Shown: one piece after another, positions 11,101 to 21,145 of the stretch
Position numbering within the stretch: the stretch's first letter is position 1
Layout: every line of letters begins with the position of its first letter
Source of the DNA: Streptomyces himastatinicus ATCC 53653
Lineage (GTDB): Bacteria > Actinomycetota > Actinomycetes > Streptomycetales > Streptomycetaceae
Direction: 5' to 3'
Assembly (NCBI RefSeq): GCF_000158915.1
Contig: NZ_GG657754.1
Span: forward strand, 219,806 to 283,805
Length of the DNA: 64,000 nt
Program-made: the position numbers and the translations under genes
Notes under the pieces: generated by a model
The model's database searches: none
What the model saw: the letters and a program-made list of their open reading frames with translations, nothing else
What the model was told of the DNA's origin: nothing

Positions 11101-14100
11101 CCCGCCGGCCCGGCCCGACCCCGGCCGCGCGCAGGGCCGAGGCCAGCGCGTTCTTCGCGTCCGCCAGTTCGCCGTAGGTCAGTGACCGGGTGCCGCCGTC
11201 GAGATCGCACCGGGTGACGGCGGTGGCGGCCGGGTCGCGGCGTGCGGCGGCGTCGAACAGCGCGCCCAGGGTCGTCGGGGTGACCGGCGACGCGGGACGC
11301 CGGGCGTCGCCCTCCGGCGCCAGGTCGTCGACCGGGGTGTCCGGCCGAGTGAGCAGGCCGGTGAGGGTCCGGGTGAACGTGCGCAGGACCGCCCGGGCGG
11401 TCGCCTCCCGCAGGAGTTCGCCGTCGTAGATCAGGTTGAAGCGCGGACGGCCGTCGAGCGCGCGCTCGACCACCAGCGTCAACGGGTAGTGCGGGGCGCC
11501 CTCGTTGACGATGTCGGCGATGACCAGCGTGTCGCCGGGCCGTCGCAGCGCGGCCACCTCGGTCGCCACGTCGAACACCACCAGGGTGTCGAACAGCGTG
11601 CCCGCCCCGGCCTGACGGCCGATCCTCGCCAGCGAGACATGCTGGTGCGGCAGCACCGCGCTCTGGTGTTCCCGCACGGCGGCGAGCAGCTCGCCGGCCG
11701 TGGTGGCACCGGCCCAGCGGGCGCGCACGGGGATCGTGTTGATGAACAGACCCACCATGTCCTCGATGCCGGGCACCTCCGCGTCCCGCCCGGACACCGT
11801 GGAACCGAACACCACGTCCCGTCCGTGCAGAATGCCGCCCAGCGTCACCGCCCAGGCGCTGTGCACGGCCACGCTCAGCGGCACCCCGGCCGCCCGGACG
11901 GCCGCGTCGATGTCGTCCTCCGGCACCATGGCGGTATCAGCGAACCGGTCGGACGGGGTGTGACCCTCGGCGATCAGCGAGGGGCCGGGCAGTTCGGCGA
12001 GCTGATCGCGCCACACCCGGTCGCTCTCGTCGTCGTCGCGTCCGGCGAGGTGGCGTACGTAGTCGGGGAAGCCGCCGCGCGGGTACCCGGTCCCCGGCGC
12101 GTGGTATTCGGCCAGCAGCGCACGGAGCATCGGCGGCACCGACCAGCCGTCGGCGATGATGTGGTGCACGGTCTGCACCAGGATGTTCCGGCCGGAGCCC
12201 CCGCGGATGAGCGTGTAGCGCATCAGCGGTCCGGTGGCCAGGTCGAATCCGGCGCGGCGGTCCCGCTCGGCCAGGGCGCGGACCTCGTCGTCGGTGATGC
12301 CGGGACGGTCCAGCGTGGTGAAGGGCGCCTCCGCACCGCTCTCCAGTACGGAGACCACGCGGCCGTCGGCGAGGGCCGTGAACCGCGCGGCCAGGTTCGG
12401 GTACAGCGTGAGCAGCCGGGTGGCCGCCGCCGCGAGCCGGTCCGCGTCCACCTCGCCGTCCAGCGTCAGCAGCTGCTGCTCGACGTACGCGCCCGCCGAG
12501 TCGTCGTAGACCGAGTGGAAGTACAGGCCCTCCTGCAACGGGGTCAGCGGCAGGATGTCGCGCAGCGCCGGGCCGTCCAGGGCGTCGACATCGGCCTGGG
12601 TCAGCGCCACCGGGGCGAAGTCACTGGGCGAGTGGCCGCCCCGGTCGAGCGCGGCGAGCCCGGCCAGGGCGCCCCGGAAGTACTCGCCGAGCGTCGCGAT
12701 GTCCTCGTCGGTGAACATCCCGTCGGGCCAGGAGATGGTGGTGACGAGTTCGTCGTCGCCGGACGAGGCGGGTTCGGTGATCGCGTTGAACTCCAGGGCG
12801 CGGGGCAGCCGCATCCTCGGGTCGCGCTTCTCGCCCAACTGACCGGTGGCACCTGTGAGTTGCCAGTCGCCGGAGGCGCCCGCGTCGAAGCGGCCCAGGT
12901 AGTTGAAGAGCACCTGCGGGGCGGGCGCGTCGAACTCGGTGCCGTGCAGATAGCGCAGGGCACCGTAGGAAAGGCCGTTGCCCGGCACGCGGGCGAGGTC
13001 TTCCTTGACCGCCTTGAGCGCCGCGGCCAGGTACGCGGGCGCGGTGAAGTCGGCTGCCGCGCCGGGGTCCACGGTCACCGGGAACAGGGTGGTGAACCAG
13101 CCCACGGTCCGCGACAGCTCCGGCTCGAATCCGGCGGCGTCCGCCACGAAGCGTCCTTCGCGGCCGTGGCCCTCCAGTTCGATGTGCGCGAACGTCTGGT
13201 CCTGTCCGAGGTCGCGGCGCCACCGGGCGAGGGCGACGGCGAGCGCGGTCAGCAGCACATCGTTGACGCCCGCGTGGAACTTCGCGGGAATCTCGCCCAG
13301 CAGCGCGGCCGTGACCTCGGGGTCGAGCGAAACGGTCCGCACCCGCTCCCGGGCCACGGTGTCGGCCCCGGACAGCGCGCGCCTGCCCACGGGTCCGTCC
13401 GCGCCCGGCAGGGGACGGCGGTAGTACGCGGGGTCGGCGTCGAACGCGGTCTGCTCCAGCAACTGCGTCCAGCGCCGGAACGACGTGCCCACCCCGGGCA
13501 GCTCGATCGGCGCGCCCGAGGCGAACTGCCGCCACGCGGTGGCCAGGTCGTCCATGAGGACGCGCCAGGACACTCCGTCGATCACCACATGGTGGACGAC
13601 CACGACCAGCTGCCGTGACTCGCGTCGCCAGACGGCACGCAGCATCACGCCGCCCGCCGGGTCCAGCCCGTCGGTGGCGAGTGCGACACATTCGTCGAGT
13701 GGCCGGTCGCTCTCCTGCCACGCGACGGCCTGACCCGCCTCCGGGATGTCGAAACTCCAGCGGTCGCCGCGCACCAGCCTGGCGCGCAGCATGTCGTGCC
13801 GCCCGATCACGGCGGTGAGGAGAGCATCGAGGGCGTCGGCGGTCAGGTCCGCGGGGGTGTTCAGCACGACCGACTGCACGAAGCCGTCGATCGCGTCCGT
13901 GGTCTCGGCGAGCCACTGCACGATGGGCGATCCCACGACGGCACCGGTCGCGACATCACCGTCGTCCACGGTGGCGGTGTCCTCATCGAGCGCCACCGCC
14001 GCCAGCGCTCCCACGGTGCTGTGGGTGAAGATGTGGCGTGCCGTTAGGTGCAGGCCCGCGTCGCGCACCGCGCTCAGCAGCGAGATCGCCAGCAGGCTGT

Positions 14101-16156
14101 CCCCGCCGAGCTGGAAGAAGTCCTGGTCGACGCCGACCTCGTCCAGCCGCAGCACCTTGGCCACCGCCGCGCACACCACGCGCTCGTTCTCGGTGGTGGG
14201 CGGGACGAGCGAGCCCCGCCCGATCTCGGGCTCCGGCAGCGCGCGGCGGTCGAGCTTGCCGTTCGCGGTGAGCGGGAACTCCTTCATGACGACGACGTGG
14301 GCGGGCACCATGTACTCCACCATGTGCTCGGTGGCCCACGCCCTGACCTCGTCCGCGCGCAGCTCCTCGCTCCCGGCGGCCGGGATCACATAGCCCACCA
14401 GGTAGGTGCCGCCCGCCGCGTTCTTCTTCGCGACGACGCAGGTGTGCCGTACCCCGGGGTGCTCCGCGAGACCGACCTCGACGTCCTCGATCTCCAGCCG
14501 CATACCGCGGATCTTGATCTGGTTGTCGGCCCGGCCGAGGAAGTCCAGCGATCCGTCCGGGGCGAACCGCGCGAGGTCACCGGTCCGGTACAGCCGGGAT
14601 CCGTCCGTCGCGAAGGGGTTGGCCACAAACCGGGACGCCGTCAGCCCGGGCGCGCCGATGTACCCTCGCCCCAGCAGGAACCCTCCCACGTACAGTTCGC
14701 CGCCGACCCCGACCGGGACCGGGCGCAGTTCGTCGTCCAGTACGTACAACTGGGTGTTGGGGTTGGCCTTGCCGATCGATGTCGACAGCCGCTCCGCGGC
14801 GCCCCGGTAGATGACGTGCGAGACGCCGATCGTCGTCTCGGCCGGGCCGTAGCCGTGGTACAGCGGGATGTCGAGCCGGGTGCGGAACCGCTCGTACAGC
14901 TCCGGGGTCAGCACCTCTCCGCCGCACCACACGTGCCGCAGGCTGTCCAGCCGTCCGGAGTCACCCGCGATCTCCAGCAGCACGTCCAGCATGGACGACA
15001 CCAGATAGGTGAAGGTGACGCGCTGCTCGGCGATCACGCTCAGCAGATGGTGCGGGTCGCGTTCGCCGCCGGGGCGCAGGACCACCAGTCTGCCGCCGGA
15101 CGCCAGCGGCAGGAAGATCTCGTTGATGGAGATGTCGAACGACAGCGGCGCCTTGAACAGGGACGCGTCGTCGTGGCCGAAGCCCAGGATCTCGTTCACC
15201 TGCCACAGCAGGCGTTCGCTGATCGCCTCGTGCCGGATCATCGCGCCCTTGGGCCGCCCGGTCGAACCGGACGTGAAGATCACATAGGCCAGTGCGCTGC
15301 CGTCGACGGTGACCCCGGTGTCCTCCGCGGGGCGGGAACCGAAGCGCCAGTCGCCGAGGTCGACGGCCACGGCCTCCGGTTCGCCCGGGGCGTGTTCGCC
15401 CGAGTCGTTGAGCTGCATCACGACCCCGGCATCGGCGATGACGACGGCGCGGCGCGCGGCGGGCCACTGCGGATCGAGGGGGACGAACGCGCCCCCGGCC
15501 TGGAGGACGCCGAGCAGCCCGATCACCATGTCGGCGGAGCGGCCGAGGGAGATGCCGACGACCTGTTCGGGGCGGAGTCCGCGGTCGAGCAGCTGGCGGG
15601 CAAGACCGCCCGCCAGGTCGGCCGCCTCACGGTAGGTCAGCGAGCGGTGCTCGTCGACGATGGCGATGGCGTCGGGCCTGGTCCGCGCCTGCTCGTGGAA
15701 CATCTCCACGATGGTCGGGCGGACCCGGTCGGCGTGGGTGTCGTTCCACTCGGCCAGGGTGTTGAGCCTCGCCGCGACGCTGGACGGGCCGATGGTGCCG
15801 AGGGGCCGGTCCGGGAAGTCGGCCAGGTCGTCCAGCGCGAGCTGCGCGTCGGCCGGTACGACGCCCTCCGGGAGGGTGATGCTCCGGCCGTCCGCGCCGA
15901 CCTCCCATTCGCCGGGCGTGGCACCGCCGTTGGCGACCCATCCGAGGACGTCGGCGAACAGGGTGGCGGGGGTGAGGTCGATGCCGTCGGGGCTGCGGCC
16001 CGTCGCCCAGTACGACAGCCCGATGGCGCACGCCGCGGCGATGGTCCGGTCGGAGAAGTCACCGGTCCGGCGGCGTACGTCGGCAACGCGCGTGGGAGAA
16101 AGCCGTACGCGACGCGCGCTCGGTTCCCTCATCGAAGACTCGGCCATCGAAGACAT
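5183..16156 (-). CDS. cchH: coelichelin non-ribosomal peptide synthetase CchH
   Basis: A 3657-residue trimodular NRPS with order A1-T1-E1-C2-A2-T2-E2-C3-A3-T3. Approximate residues are A1 145-640, T1 Ser about 686, E1 [10 protein letters not shown] about 857, C2 from about 1205 with HHIIADGWS about 1332, A2 1632-2125, T2 Ser about 2193, E2 [10 protein letters not shown] about 2366, C3 from about 2645, A3 3070-3560 and T3 Ser about 3614. The specificity codes read by position are A1 DINYWGGIGK, A2 DFWNIGMVHK and A3 DMENLGLINK. These correspond to N5-formyl-N5-hydroxyornithine, threonine and N5-hydroxyornithine in coelichelin. Two epimerisation domains fit D-configured first and second residues. 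There is no thioesterase domain; release is expected to involve CchJ. C3 has an atypical active site (HLLLWDGWS). The likely start is ATG 16154-16156. Confidence 0.97.
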   Translation of the reverse strand: MSSMAESSMREPSARRVRLSPTRVADVRRRTGDFSDRTIAAACAIGLSYWATGRSPDGIDLTPATLFADVLGWVANGGATPGEWEVGADGRSITLPEGVVPADAQLALDDLADFPDRPLGTIGPSSVAARLNTLAEWNDTHADRVRPTIVEMFHEQARTRPDAIAIVDEHRSLTYREAADLAGGLARQLLDRGLRPEQVVGISLGRSADMVIGLLGVLQAGGAFVPLDPQWPAARRAVVIADAGVVMQLNDSGEHAPGEPEAVAVDLGDWRFGSRPAEDTGVTVDGSALAYVIFTSGSTGRPKGAMIRHEAISERLLWQVNEILGFGHDDASLFKAPLSFDISINEIFLPLASGGRLVVLRPGGERDPHHLLSVIAEQRVTFTYLVSSMLDVLLEIAGDSGRLDSLRHVWCGGEVLTPELYERFRTRLDIPLYHGYGPAETTIGVSHVIYRGAAERLSTSIGKANPNTQLYVLDDELRPVPVGVGGELYVGGFLLGRGYIGAPGLTASRFVANPFATDGSRLYRTGDLARFAPDGSLDFLGRADNQIKIRGMRLEIEDVEVGLAEHPGVRHTCVVAKKNAAGGTYLVGYVIPAAGSEELRADEVRAWATEHMVEYMVPAHVVVMKEFPLTANGKLDRRALPEPEIGRGSLVPPTTENERVVCAAVAKVLRLDEVGVDQDFFQLGGDSLLAISLLSAVRDAGLHLTARHIFTHSTVGALAAVALDEDTATVDDGDVATGAVVGSPIVQWLAETTDAIDGFVQSVVLNTPADLTADALDALLTAVIGRHDMLRARLVRGDRWSFDIPEAGQAVAWQESDRPLDECVALATDGLDPAGGVMLRAVWRRESRQLVVVVHHVVIDGVSWRVLMDDLATAWRQFASGAPIELPGVGTSFRRWTQLLEQTAFDADPAYYRRPLPGADGPVGRRALSGADTVARERVRTVSLDPEVTAALLGEIPAKFHAGVNDVLLTALAVALARWRRDLGQDQTFAHIELEGHGREGRFVADAAGFEPELSRTVGWFTTLFPVTVDPGAAADFTAPAYLAAALKAVKEDLARVPGNGLSYGALRYLHGTEFDAPAPQVLFNYLGRFDAGASGDWQLTGATGQLGEKRDPRMRLPRALEFNAITEPASSGDDELVTTISWPDGMFTDEDIATLGEYFRGALAGLAALDRGGHSPSDFAPVALTQADVDALDGPALRDILPLTPLQEGLYFHSVYDDSAGAYVEQQLLTLDGEVDADRLAAAATRLLTLYPNLAARFTALADGRVVSVLESGAEAPFTTLDRPGITDDEVRALAERDRRAGFDLATGPLMRYTLIRGGSGRNILVQTVHHIIADGWSVPPMLRALLAEYHAPGTGYPRGGFPDYVRHLAGRDDDESDRVWRDQLAELPGPSLIAEGHTPSDRFADTAMVPEDDIDAAVRAAGVPLSVAVHSAWAVTLGGILHGRDVVFGSTVSGRDAEVPGIEDMVGLFINTIPVRARWAGATTAGELLAAVREHQSAVLPHQHVSLARIGRQAGAGTLFDTLVVFDVATEVAALRRPGDTLVIADIVNEGAPHYPLTLVVERALDGRPRFNLIYDGELLREATARAVLRTFTRTLTGLLTRPDTPVDDLAPEGDARRPASPVTPTTLGALFDAAARRDPAATAVTRCDLDGGTRSLTYGELADAKNALASALRAAGVGPGRRVAVAVPRSVEQVVALVAIVSAGGAYVPLDLAYPDDRLEYLLADAAPQVVLVDREQRDRFTRLLTRAGVAARVLVQGDERPPAITEPGPEATWHDPAYVIYTSGSTGRPKGVVVPHSSVVSLLANTRSDMDFGPQDVWVQFHSFSFDFAVWELWGALAHGGELLVPEYGLTRSPVDFHRLVRERGVTVLNQTPSAFYQFIEADRYADEPLPALRRIIFGGEALDLGRLRGWVERHGTGSPELVNMYGITETTVHVTHRVLTDEDFGAGGDVSPIGGPIPGLVTYLLDDRLRPVPPGRVGAIYVAGDQVSLGYLGRPGLTAGRFVADPFAGDGSRMYHTGDLAVRTLDGELEFTGRADDQVQLKGFRIELGEVESAVRGLDGVVDVAVTVADGGDHLVAHVVGRVPGDFAESLSAKLPVHMVSARVLPVDALPLTVNGKLDRKALIERARRGAGLYPNAAPPRGATSHDALADEDAAVAALPVLVDIFAESLPGSAVDADTDFFRAGGDSIVAITVINRARALGLPIVPRDVFLYRTPRALAEHLGTRTPKAEAPASVRRADGPLPPTPIILRQRELGGSLARFAQARTLVAPEGTGLADVERAANAIVAAHPALRLRLRVEHGVWALRTEPAPEITVVTTDTTDATAVANEAAGRLDPESGNVVAFSWQEASRTLVVTAHHLAVDAVSWLILLDDLATALRGAPLAPPTTSYAEYAEALTLRSVQDIDGLGTWVNALQAPQLLPTIGELRETIVVLAPEVSDRVTRTAPAALGVGLTELLCGALRTALTRVQPSPADLAVDLERHGRVPALEHHDYTRTVGWFTSIAPVRLSAHTDPVAAAYEVAERQPDERGHLAYGQLRYLNPQTAPLLNARPQVLFNYLGRGDESQAPRVIGGDQGSPYAVEVNAWTDAATGSLHADFTLAAGIPDEIAEHWRSALEHLADASVTAERTAPVTPLQRGLFFQAQMAGPAGHYVAQSWFTFDRRLDTDALAEAMAYVIARYPVVGAGFATDDDGNPVQVLGAGRRVDVRTVSLATDAEVDALRAGDRDTGFDPGEPPLIRLTVVRLPDDRDGLLLSYHLLLWDGWSREIVLRELFDAYQAVLAGELPEPTPATPSFEDHARALDARDPAVSERFWAEHLAGLPGPTLLAGAAPSLTDGLPATLVHTLSAELSELLRDAARAYGVTLNSVLTGAFGLLLGAHTGRGDAVFGVTVSGREGEGLDGIVGVLLNTVPQWTRARPDDTVGAYLSAVQTARVEAMEHEHLGLGEIQRASGHDTLFDNLFVLQNFLDMDRFAEMNARHGITSVKADDSTHYPFTWVVTPGDRLTVKLEYRDEDSANAHRLLGDYLRVLEDLARATGPVGALRGLGPEPARGERTDIGTDTVVDRFDQAADRDPRRVALVAHGSTMTFAELRDRSRAVAGVLAERGIGPETTVGLAIPRSLDSIVALFAVLRVGAAYVPLELDHPDERIAAIVADARPEVLLTVSAVSPRLTGELIELDRPLPDAEPYVTFAPDDPDRLRHPAYTIYTSGSTGKPKGVVTEYAGLTNMLINHQRRIFEPVLAEHGHRVFRIAHTVSFAFDMSWEELLWLADGHEVHICDEELRRDAPRLVEYCLEHGIDVINVTPTYAQQLVAEGLLDNPERRPPLVLLGGEAVTPTLWQRLAETEGTVGYNLYGPTEYTINTLGVGTFECEDPVVGVAIDNTDVYVLDPWLRPLPDGVPGELYVSGIGIARGYLGQPAQTAHRFVACPFGAPGERMYRTGDLVIRRPDGNLMYLGRTDQQVKIRGHRVELGEVEAAFAAHPAVRFVAAVAQPDPQVDGAYRLAAYLVLEGAELAAVASEVGAGLPDFLRPTHYAQVDSIPLTVNGKADTKALPEAKPLGALTTVGERGPETGTETVVCEFFAEALDLDDDEVSAVSDFVSLGGHSMLAVRLIGLLRREYGPVITIRDLFTLRTPEAMARHLDARHNDA

Positions 16157-16243
16157 CGAAGACTCAGCATTCCTTCCGCGTCATGAAAACCTCATCTGAA
16201 TCCGGGGGCTGAATCCGGGGGATCCCGGGGGCGTCCCGGTGGC

Positions 16244-18039
16244 CTAGCTGCCTTCGCGCCAGGCCCGCCACAGCCGCGCGTACCGCCCGCCCAGGGCCAC
16301 CAGCTCCTCGTGCGTCCCCTGCTCCACCACACGTCCCGCGTCCAGCACCGCGATCCGGTCCGCCGCCATCGCCTGGGTCAGCCGGTGCGCCACGAACAGC
16401 GTGGTCCGGCCCGAACAGGCGGCCAGCACGGCCCGGTCCAGTTCGGCGGCGCCCTCGCTGCCCGCCTCCGCGGTCGACTCGTCCAGCACCACCACCGGCG
16501 CCCGGCCCAGCACCAGCCGGGCCAGGGCGATCTGGGCGACCTTGGTGACGTCCAGCCGCTCGCCGCCCTCGCCGACCATGGTGTTCAGCCCGTCGGGCAG
16601 CGCGTCGACCCATCCGTCGGCGCCGACCGTGCTCAGCGCGTCCATCAGCTCGGCGTCGGTCGCCTCGGGCGCGGCCAGCCGCAGGTCGTCGGCGAGCGGA
16701 CCGGAGAACACGTGGGTGTCCTGCGTCAGGATGCTCACCAGGGCCCGGGCCCCGGCCTCGTCCAGACCGGCGAGGTCGGTCGGCCCGATGTGCACCGATC
16801 CGGCCTGCGGGGTTCCGATGCCCGCGATCAGCGCGGCCAGGGTCGACTTGCCCGCGCCCGTCGCGCCCACCAGCGCGAGCGAACCACCGGCCGGGATCGT
16901 CAGGCTGACGTCCCGGAGGACGGTCTCCTCGGCGTCGGGATAGCGGTACGTCAGCCCCTTGACCGCCACCGGATGCGGCACGGCGTCCGCCGGGGCGACG
17001 GCCGCGCCGCCCACCAGCCGGTCCTCCGCGCCCTCCCCCAGCACCCCGACCAGCCGGGTCAGGCTCGCGCCCGACTTCTGCGCCTCGTCGAAGGTGAACA
17101 TGATGGAGCCCAGCGGGGTGAACAGCCGGTGGAACATCAGCGGGGCCGACGACACCTCGCCCAGACTGGCGGCATCGGCCTCCAGCAGGGCGTACCCCAC
17201 CACGATGATCAGGACCAGCCCGATGAACTCGGCGCGGTTCTCCCTGCCGACGAACCGGCCGAAGAACCGGAACACATCGATGCCGAGGTTCCGCACCCGC
17301 CACGACTCGCTGGTGACCTTCTCGCGGAAGGCGCCCTCCAGGCGGTACGCCCGGACCGTGTCGATCCCGTTCAGGCCGCTGATCAGCGCCTGCGCGCGGT
17401 CCGCCTGCGCCGCCCGCTGCTTCTGGTAGAGCGGGGCGGAGCGGGGCAGGTACCAGCGCAGGGCCAGCGCGTACGCGGGCAGCGCCCCGGCGCCCGCCAG
17501 GCCGAGCCGCCAGTCCAGCCCGAACATGCCGACCGTGGCGATGACGACCAGCACGCCCGCCGAGAACACCGTGGGGACGGCCGTGCGGATGCCCTTGGAC
17601 AGCACGGCCACGTCGTCACCGACCCGGGACAGCACGTCTCCCCGGCCGACCTGTTCGATCCGTGCGCTCGGCATCCCCAGCACCGCGCGGACGGCGCCTT
17701 CCCGCAGCCGCGCGAGCAGATCCGCGCCCAGCCGCCCGATCAGATACGTCGACACCGCGGTGGGCCGCCGCGCCCAGCAGCGGGGGGGGCCCCCATCAGC
17801 ACCCCGATCGTGACCAGGGCCGAGCGCGGTTCGCCCTCGGCCACCCCGTCGACCACCCGGCCGAGGAGGAGCACCGGAAGCACCTGGAGCGCCGCCCCGG
17901 CCACCGTGGTGAGCACGGTGGCGGCGGTCAGCCAGGGCACCTCGCGGCAGTGCGCCGTGACCCATCGGGTGGCCACGCGTCCGGTGGCCGTGCGCAGGGT
18001 GGCCGGGGCCGGGGTGGCACGCGCGTCGGTGACGCTCAC
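16244..18039 (-). CDS. cchG: ABC exporter half-transporter CchG (apparent frameshift)
   Basis: The reading frame starts at GTG 18037-18039, overlapping the cchF stop (GTGA). It encodes the first transmembrane helices (VPWLTAATVLTTVAGAALQ, then SALVTIGVLMG) and goes out of frame at a G8C5 run (17782-17794). The rest continues in another frame from STYLIGRLGADLLARLREG to the stop at 16244. The span of 1796 nt is one short of a multiple of three, so one missing base explains it; the intact product would be about 598 residues. The ATPase domain has canonical Walker A (GATGAGKST), Walker B (VVVLDEST) and H-loop (VAHRLT). The signature is degenerate, EGGERLDVTKVAQIALAR in place of LSGGQ. This complements CchI. 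The probable role is siderophore export. Confidence 0.85.
17782..17794. other. homopolymer frameshift site in cchG
   Basis: Eight G followed by five C on the plus strand. The N-terminal frame of cchG ends about a dozen codons past this run, and the clearly conserved downstream frame begins just after it. Adding one base rejoins them. A sequencing or assembly error is the simplest explanation; a real inactivating mutation or slippage site cannot be excluded. Confidence 0.8.
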
Positions 18040-19091
18040 CCCCGGCCGGCCGACGTGACGAGCTGGTCGATCGCGTACGGCAGGGACAGCAGGGTGCTCT
18101 GGGACATGGCCGCGCCGACGGCCGGGCCCTCGCTGTCCAGCAGGTACGACACCTTGCCCTTCTTCACGGCGTCCAGGTTGGTGAACAGCTTGAACTTCTT
18201 CAGCGCCCGCTGGTCCGCCTTGTCGTTGATGACGAAGACGCGGTCCACGTCGACCAGGTCGACGCGCTCGGGGGAAAGGGCGGTGAAGAACTTTCCGTCC
18301 GCGACCTTGTCGATCTCGGTCTGGTAGCCGAAGCCGATGCCCGTCACCAGCCGTCCGCGCACATCGGTGGAGGTGAACGGCGCCACCGAGTTCTCGTACC
18401 AGGACAGCGCGACAGCCTTCTGGTCGGCGAACTTCGGATGCGCCTTCTTGGCCGCGTCGAGCTTGTCCTGAATGCCCTGCACCAGCTCGGTGCCCTTGTC
18501 CTCCTGGCCCAGCGCCTTGGCGATCTGCACCGCATTGTCCTGCCAGGGGGCGCTGAACGGCTCCTTCTCGCCCTTGGTGCGGCCCACGGTCGGGGCGATC
18601 TTGGAGAGCTTGTCGTAGGCGGCCTTGTCGATCTCGGAGTACACCGCCACGATCAGGTCCGGCCGCAGGGCGGCGATCTTCTCGTAGTCGGGGCCGGAGT
18701 CGCCGTTCTTCATGACGACCTCGGGCCGGGTGTCGCCCCACTTGTCCTTCACCCAGGGCCACTGGGTGTTGATGTCGGGCTTCTTGCCCGCCGGGTTCGG
18801 GTACTGGTCGACCATGCCGACCGGCTTGACGCCGAGCGCCAGCATGGCCTGGTCGTCCGTGTAGCCCAGGGAGACCACCCGCTTGGGCGCCTGGCTGACC
18901 TTCGTGGATCCGAACGCGTGCTCCACGGTGACCGGGAAGTCGCCGGAGGCGGCGGCCGGGGCGTCGTCGTTCGACGTGTCCGCCGAGTCGGAACCACATC
19001 CCGCGAGGAGGCCGACGCCGAGGGCCGCGGCGGAGAGTGCCGCCGCTAACCGCCGCCCGGGCGTCATACGCGTCGTTCTGTGGAGGAGCAT
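18036..19091 (-). CDS. cchF: ferri-siderophore binding lipoprotein CchF
   Basis: A 351-residue substrate-binding protein of the FhuD/BtuF (periplasmic-binding type III) class. The N-terminus has a basic region, a hydrophobic stretch and the lipobox LLAGC, so it is anchored outside the membrane. Characteristic segments are APKRVVSLGYTDDQAMLALGVKPVGM and YEKIAALRPDLIVAVYSEIDKAAYDKLSKIAPTV. It should capture ferri-coelichelin for CchC/D/E. ATG 19089-19091 is preceded by AAGGGA. A second ATG 24 bases further in is possible. A TTA codon lies at 19047-19049 (codon 15), suggesting bldA control. An iron box is upstream at 19161-19179, and the stop overlaps the cchG GTG. It is the first gene of cchF-G-H-I. 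Confidence 0.9.
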   Translation of the reverse strand: MLLHRTTRMTPGRRLAAALSAAALGVGLLAGCGSDSADTSNDDAPAAASGDFPVTVEHAFGSTKVSQAPKRVVSLGYTDDQAMLALGVKPVGMVDQYPNPAGKKPDINTQWPWVKDKWGDTRPEVVMKNGDSGPDYEKIAALRPDLIVAVYSEIDKAAYDKLSKIAPTVGRTKGEKEPFSAPWQDNAVQIAKALGQEDKGTELVQGIQDKLDAAKKAHPKFADQKAVALSWYENSVAPFTSTDVRGRLVTGIGFGYQTEIDKVADGKFFTALSPERVDLVDVDRVFVINDKADQRALKKFKLFTNLDAVKKGKVSYLLDSEGPAVGAAMSQSTLLSLPYAIDQLVTSAGRG

Positions 19092-19160
19092 CCGGAATCC
19101 CTTGCTGTCGCGCTGTCCGTTACGCCCCGTCTCAGGGCAGACACACTTTATCCCGGCAAG

Positions 19161-19179
19161 TGAGGCTAGCCTAGCCTTA
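19161..19179. promoter_or_regulatory. iron box upstream of cchF
   Basis: On the minus strand the site reads TAAGGCTAGGCTAGCCTCA, matching the TTAGGTTAGGCTCACCTAA consensus at 14 of 19 positions. It lies about 70 bases upstream of cchF and just past the end of cchE, so it probably controls cchF-G-H-I. Confidence 0.8.
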
Positions 19180-19192
19180 CTTGCGCATTCCT

Positions 19193-20041
19193 TTACGGGA
19201 TCTGGTCGAGCTGAACGTGGGTGCGGCCGATCGGCACGATGAGCGGCCGGTCGCCCACCGGGTCGTCGACCACCGCGGCACGCAGGCCGAACGCCTCGTC
19301 CAGCAACTCGGCGGTGATCACATCGCGCGGATGCCCCTGCGCCAGGATCGAACCCGCCCGCATCACGATGAGGTTGTCGCTGTACCGCGTGGCCAGGTTG
19401 AGGTCGTGCAGCACCATGACCACGGTGCAGCCCGACTCGTGCAGGTCGTCCACCAGGTCGAGCACGTCGATGGCGTGCGCCAGATCCAGGTAGGTGGTCG
19501 GCTCGTCGAGGAGCAGCAGATCGGTGCCCTGGGCCAGGGTCATCGAGATCCACACGCGCTGCCGCTGCCCGCCGGACAGCGAGTCGACCGGGCGGTCCGC
19601 CAGATCCGACACCCCGGTCATGGCCAGCGCACGCTCCACGACACCGGCGTCGTCGGACGACCACTGCCGCAGCCAACTCTGGTGCGGATGACGGCCCCTG
19701 GCGACCAGGTCGGACACCGTCAGCCCCTCCGGCGCTACCGGCGCCTGCGGCAGCAGCCCCAGCTTCTTGGCCACGTCCCTGGTCCTGAGCTTGACGATGT
19801 CCTCGCCGTCCAGCACGACGGTCCCCCTGGACGGCTTGAGCAACCGCGTCAGGGTGCGCAGCAGGGTTGATTTCCCGCAGCCGTTGGGGCCGATGATCGT
19901 GGTGATCACGCCCGGCGGGATCGCCACGTCCAGGCCGTCGATGACGTTCCGGCCGCCGTACCCGACCGTGACGTCCTTGGCCGCCAGCCGTGCGAGGCCC
20001 TGGGCCCCGGCCTCGGTCTCGGTGATGCACTCGGTGCTCAC
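19193..20041 (-). CDS. cchE: ferri-siderophore import ATPase CchE (FepC family)
   Basis: A 282-residue import ATPase. It has Walker A GPNGCGKSTLLRTL, a Q-loop in GLLPQAPVAP, signature [15 protein letters not shown], Walker B LLLLDEPTTYLDL and H-loop VLHDLNLA, as in FepC/FecE-type siderophore importers. It energises the CchC/CchD permease. GTG 20039-20041 is preferred because a strong AGGGGGG sits just before it. The frame also extends to tandem ATG codons at 20080/20077, which directly abut the cchD stop but lack an obvious ribosome site. It is the last gene of the cchB-C-D-E unit. Confidence 0.9.
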   Translation of the reverse strand: MSTECITETEAGAQGLARLAAKDVTVGYGGRNVIDGLDVAIPPGVITTIIGPNGCGKSTLLRTLTRLLKPSRGTVVLDGEDIVKLRTRDVAKKLGLLPQAPVAPEGLTVSDLVARGRHPHQSWLRQWSSDDAGVVERALAMTGVSDLADRPVDSLSGGQRQRVWISMTLAQGTDLLLLDEPTTYLDLAHAIDVLDLVDDLHESGCTVVMVLHDLNLATRYSDNLIVMRAGSILAQGHPRDVITAELLDEAFGLRAAVVDDPVGDRPLIVPIGRTHVQLDQIP

Positions 20042-20080
20042 AAGCCCCCCTGTATGCGGGTTTACCAACGTATTCATCAT

Positions 20081-21145
20081 CTACCGCAGGTTCGCCCGCA
20101 CCAGCAGATAGACGAGGAAGGGGCCGCCGATCGCGGCGGTGACCACGCCCACCGGGAGAGCGATCGGCAGCGCCGTGCGCGCCACCAGATCCGCGCCGAT
20201 CAGCAGCAGCGCGCCCACCAGACCGGAGGCCACCATCGGCGGCGTCGGACATCGGGCCAGACGCATCGCCACCTGCGGCGCCACCAGTGCGACGAACGGG
20301 ACCGGGCCCGCCGCGCTCACCGCCACACCGGCCAGCAGCACCGCGCACAGCAGCAGGACGGCCCGCACCGCCGTGTACCGGACGCCCAGGCCCGCGGCGA
20401 CCTCGTCGCCCAGGTGCATCGGCTTGAACTGGAACGCGGCACACGACGCGACGACCAGGAGCACGAGCGTGCACCACAGCGCCGTACGGACCTCGCCCCA
20501 CGACCGGTCGTCCAGCGAGCCGACCAGCCACGCCTGAGCGCGGGCCACGTCCTTGATGTCGGCCGTGACCAGCAGCCATGTCGTGATCGCCTCCATCACG
20601 GCGCTCACCGAGATGCCGATGAGGATGAGCCGGAGCCCGTCGATGCCGCGCCGCCACGCCAGGAAGTACACCAGCAGCCCCGTGCCGAGCCCGCCCGCGA
20701 GCGCCGCCGCGGACAGCCCCACGGTGCTTTCGACCGCCGCGGCGGCCCCGCCCGACACCGTCACCAGAAACACCGAGACCGCCCCGGCGCCGCCGGTGAT
20801 CCCCAGAATGTCCGGGCTGGCCAGCGGATTGCGCGCGATGGACTGCGTCAGCGCCCCGGACACCCCCAGCGCGATCCCCACGACGAGCCCGGCCAGGGCA
20901 CGTGGCATCCGCAGGTCCATGATGACGAACTGGTCGACGCGCTCGCCCCCGCCGAGGACCGTGGCGATCACCCGGGACAACCCGATGGGGAACTCCCCCA
21001 CGCCGATGGACAGGCAGAACACCAGGAAGGTCGCCGCCACCAGCAGCAGCGTGACGCCTACCAGCCAGGGCCGCCACACGAACGACACCTGGCCGAGCCG
21101 CACACCCGGCGCGACCACCGATCGCTTCACTTCTGTTCCGCTCAT
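20081..21145 (-). CDS. cchD: ferri-siderophore permease CchD (FecCD family)
   Basis: A 354-residue FecCD-type permease with about nine or ten hydrophobic spans. The family segments are DLRMPRALAGLVVGIALGVSG followed by QSIARNPLASPDILGITGGA, and later FVALVAPQVAMRLA. With CchC it forms the membrane channel for ferri-coelichelin, powered by CchE. ATG 21143-21145 overlaps the cchC stop in an ATGA arrangement, so the two permeases are translationally coupled. The stop TAG is followed immediately by the possible upstream ATGs of cchE. Confidence 0.9.
   Translation of the reverse strand: MSGTEVKRSVVAPGVRLGQVSFVWRPWLVGVTLLLVAATFLVFCLSIGVGEFPIGLSRVIATVLGGGERVDQFVIMDLRMPRALAGLVVGIALGVSGALTQSIARNPLASPDILGITGGAGAVSVFLVTVSGGAAAAVESTVGLSAAALAGGLGTGLLVYFLAWRRGIDGLRLILIGISVSAVMEAITTWLLVTADIKDVARAQAWLVGSLDDRSWGEVRTALWCTLVLLVVASCAAFQFKPMHLGDEVAAGLGVRYTAVRAVLLLCAVLLAGVAVSAAGPVPFVALVAPQVAMRLARCPTPPMVASGLVGALLLIGADLVARTALPIALPVGVVTAAIGGPFLVYLLVRANLR

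Noticed and set aside
11489..13618. 709-residue plus-strand frame inside the NRPS
   Set aside because: Antisense shadow of cchH; composition is typical of reverse-frame translation and no motif is recognisable.
16164..17303. 379-residue minus-strand frame overlapping cchG and ending MTRKEC
   Set aside because: It is an out-of-frame reading of cchG; the ATPase motifs are in the other frame.
17782..17794. Programmed ribosomal frameshift in cchG
   Set aside because: There is no recognisable slippery heptamer with a downstream structure, and similar single-base breaks in three unrelated genes make errors more likely.
17740..18999. 419-residue minus-strand frame across cchF and cchG
   Set aside because: Only its last part is real (the start of CchG before the frameshift); the first part is an out-of-frame shadow of cchF.
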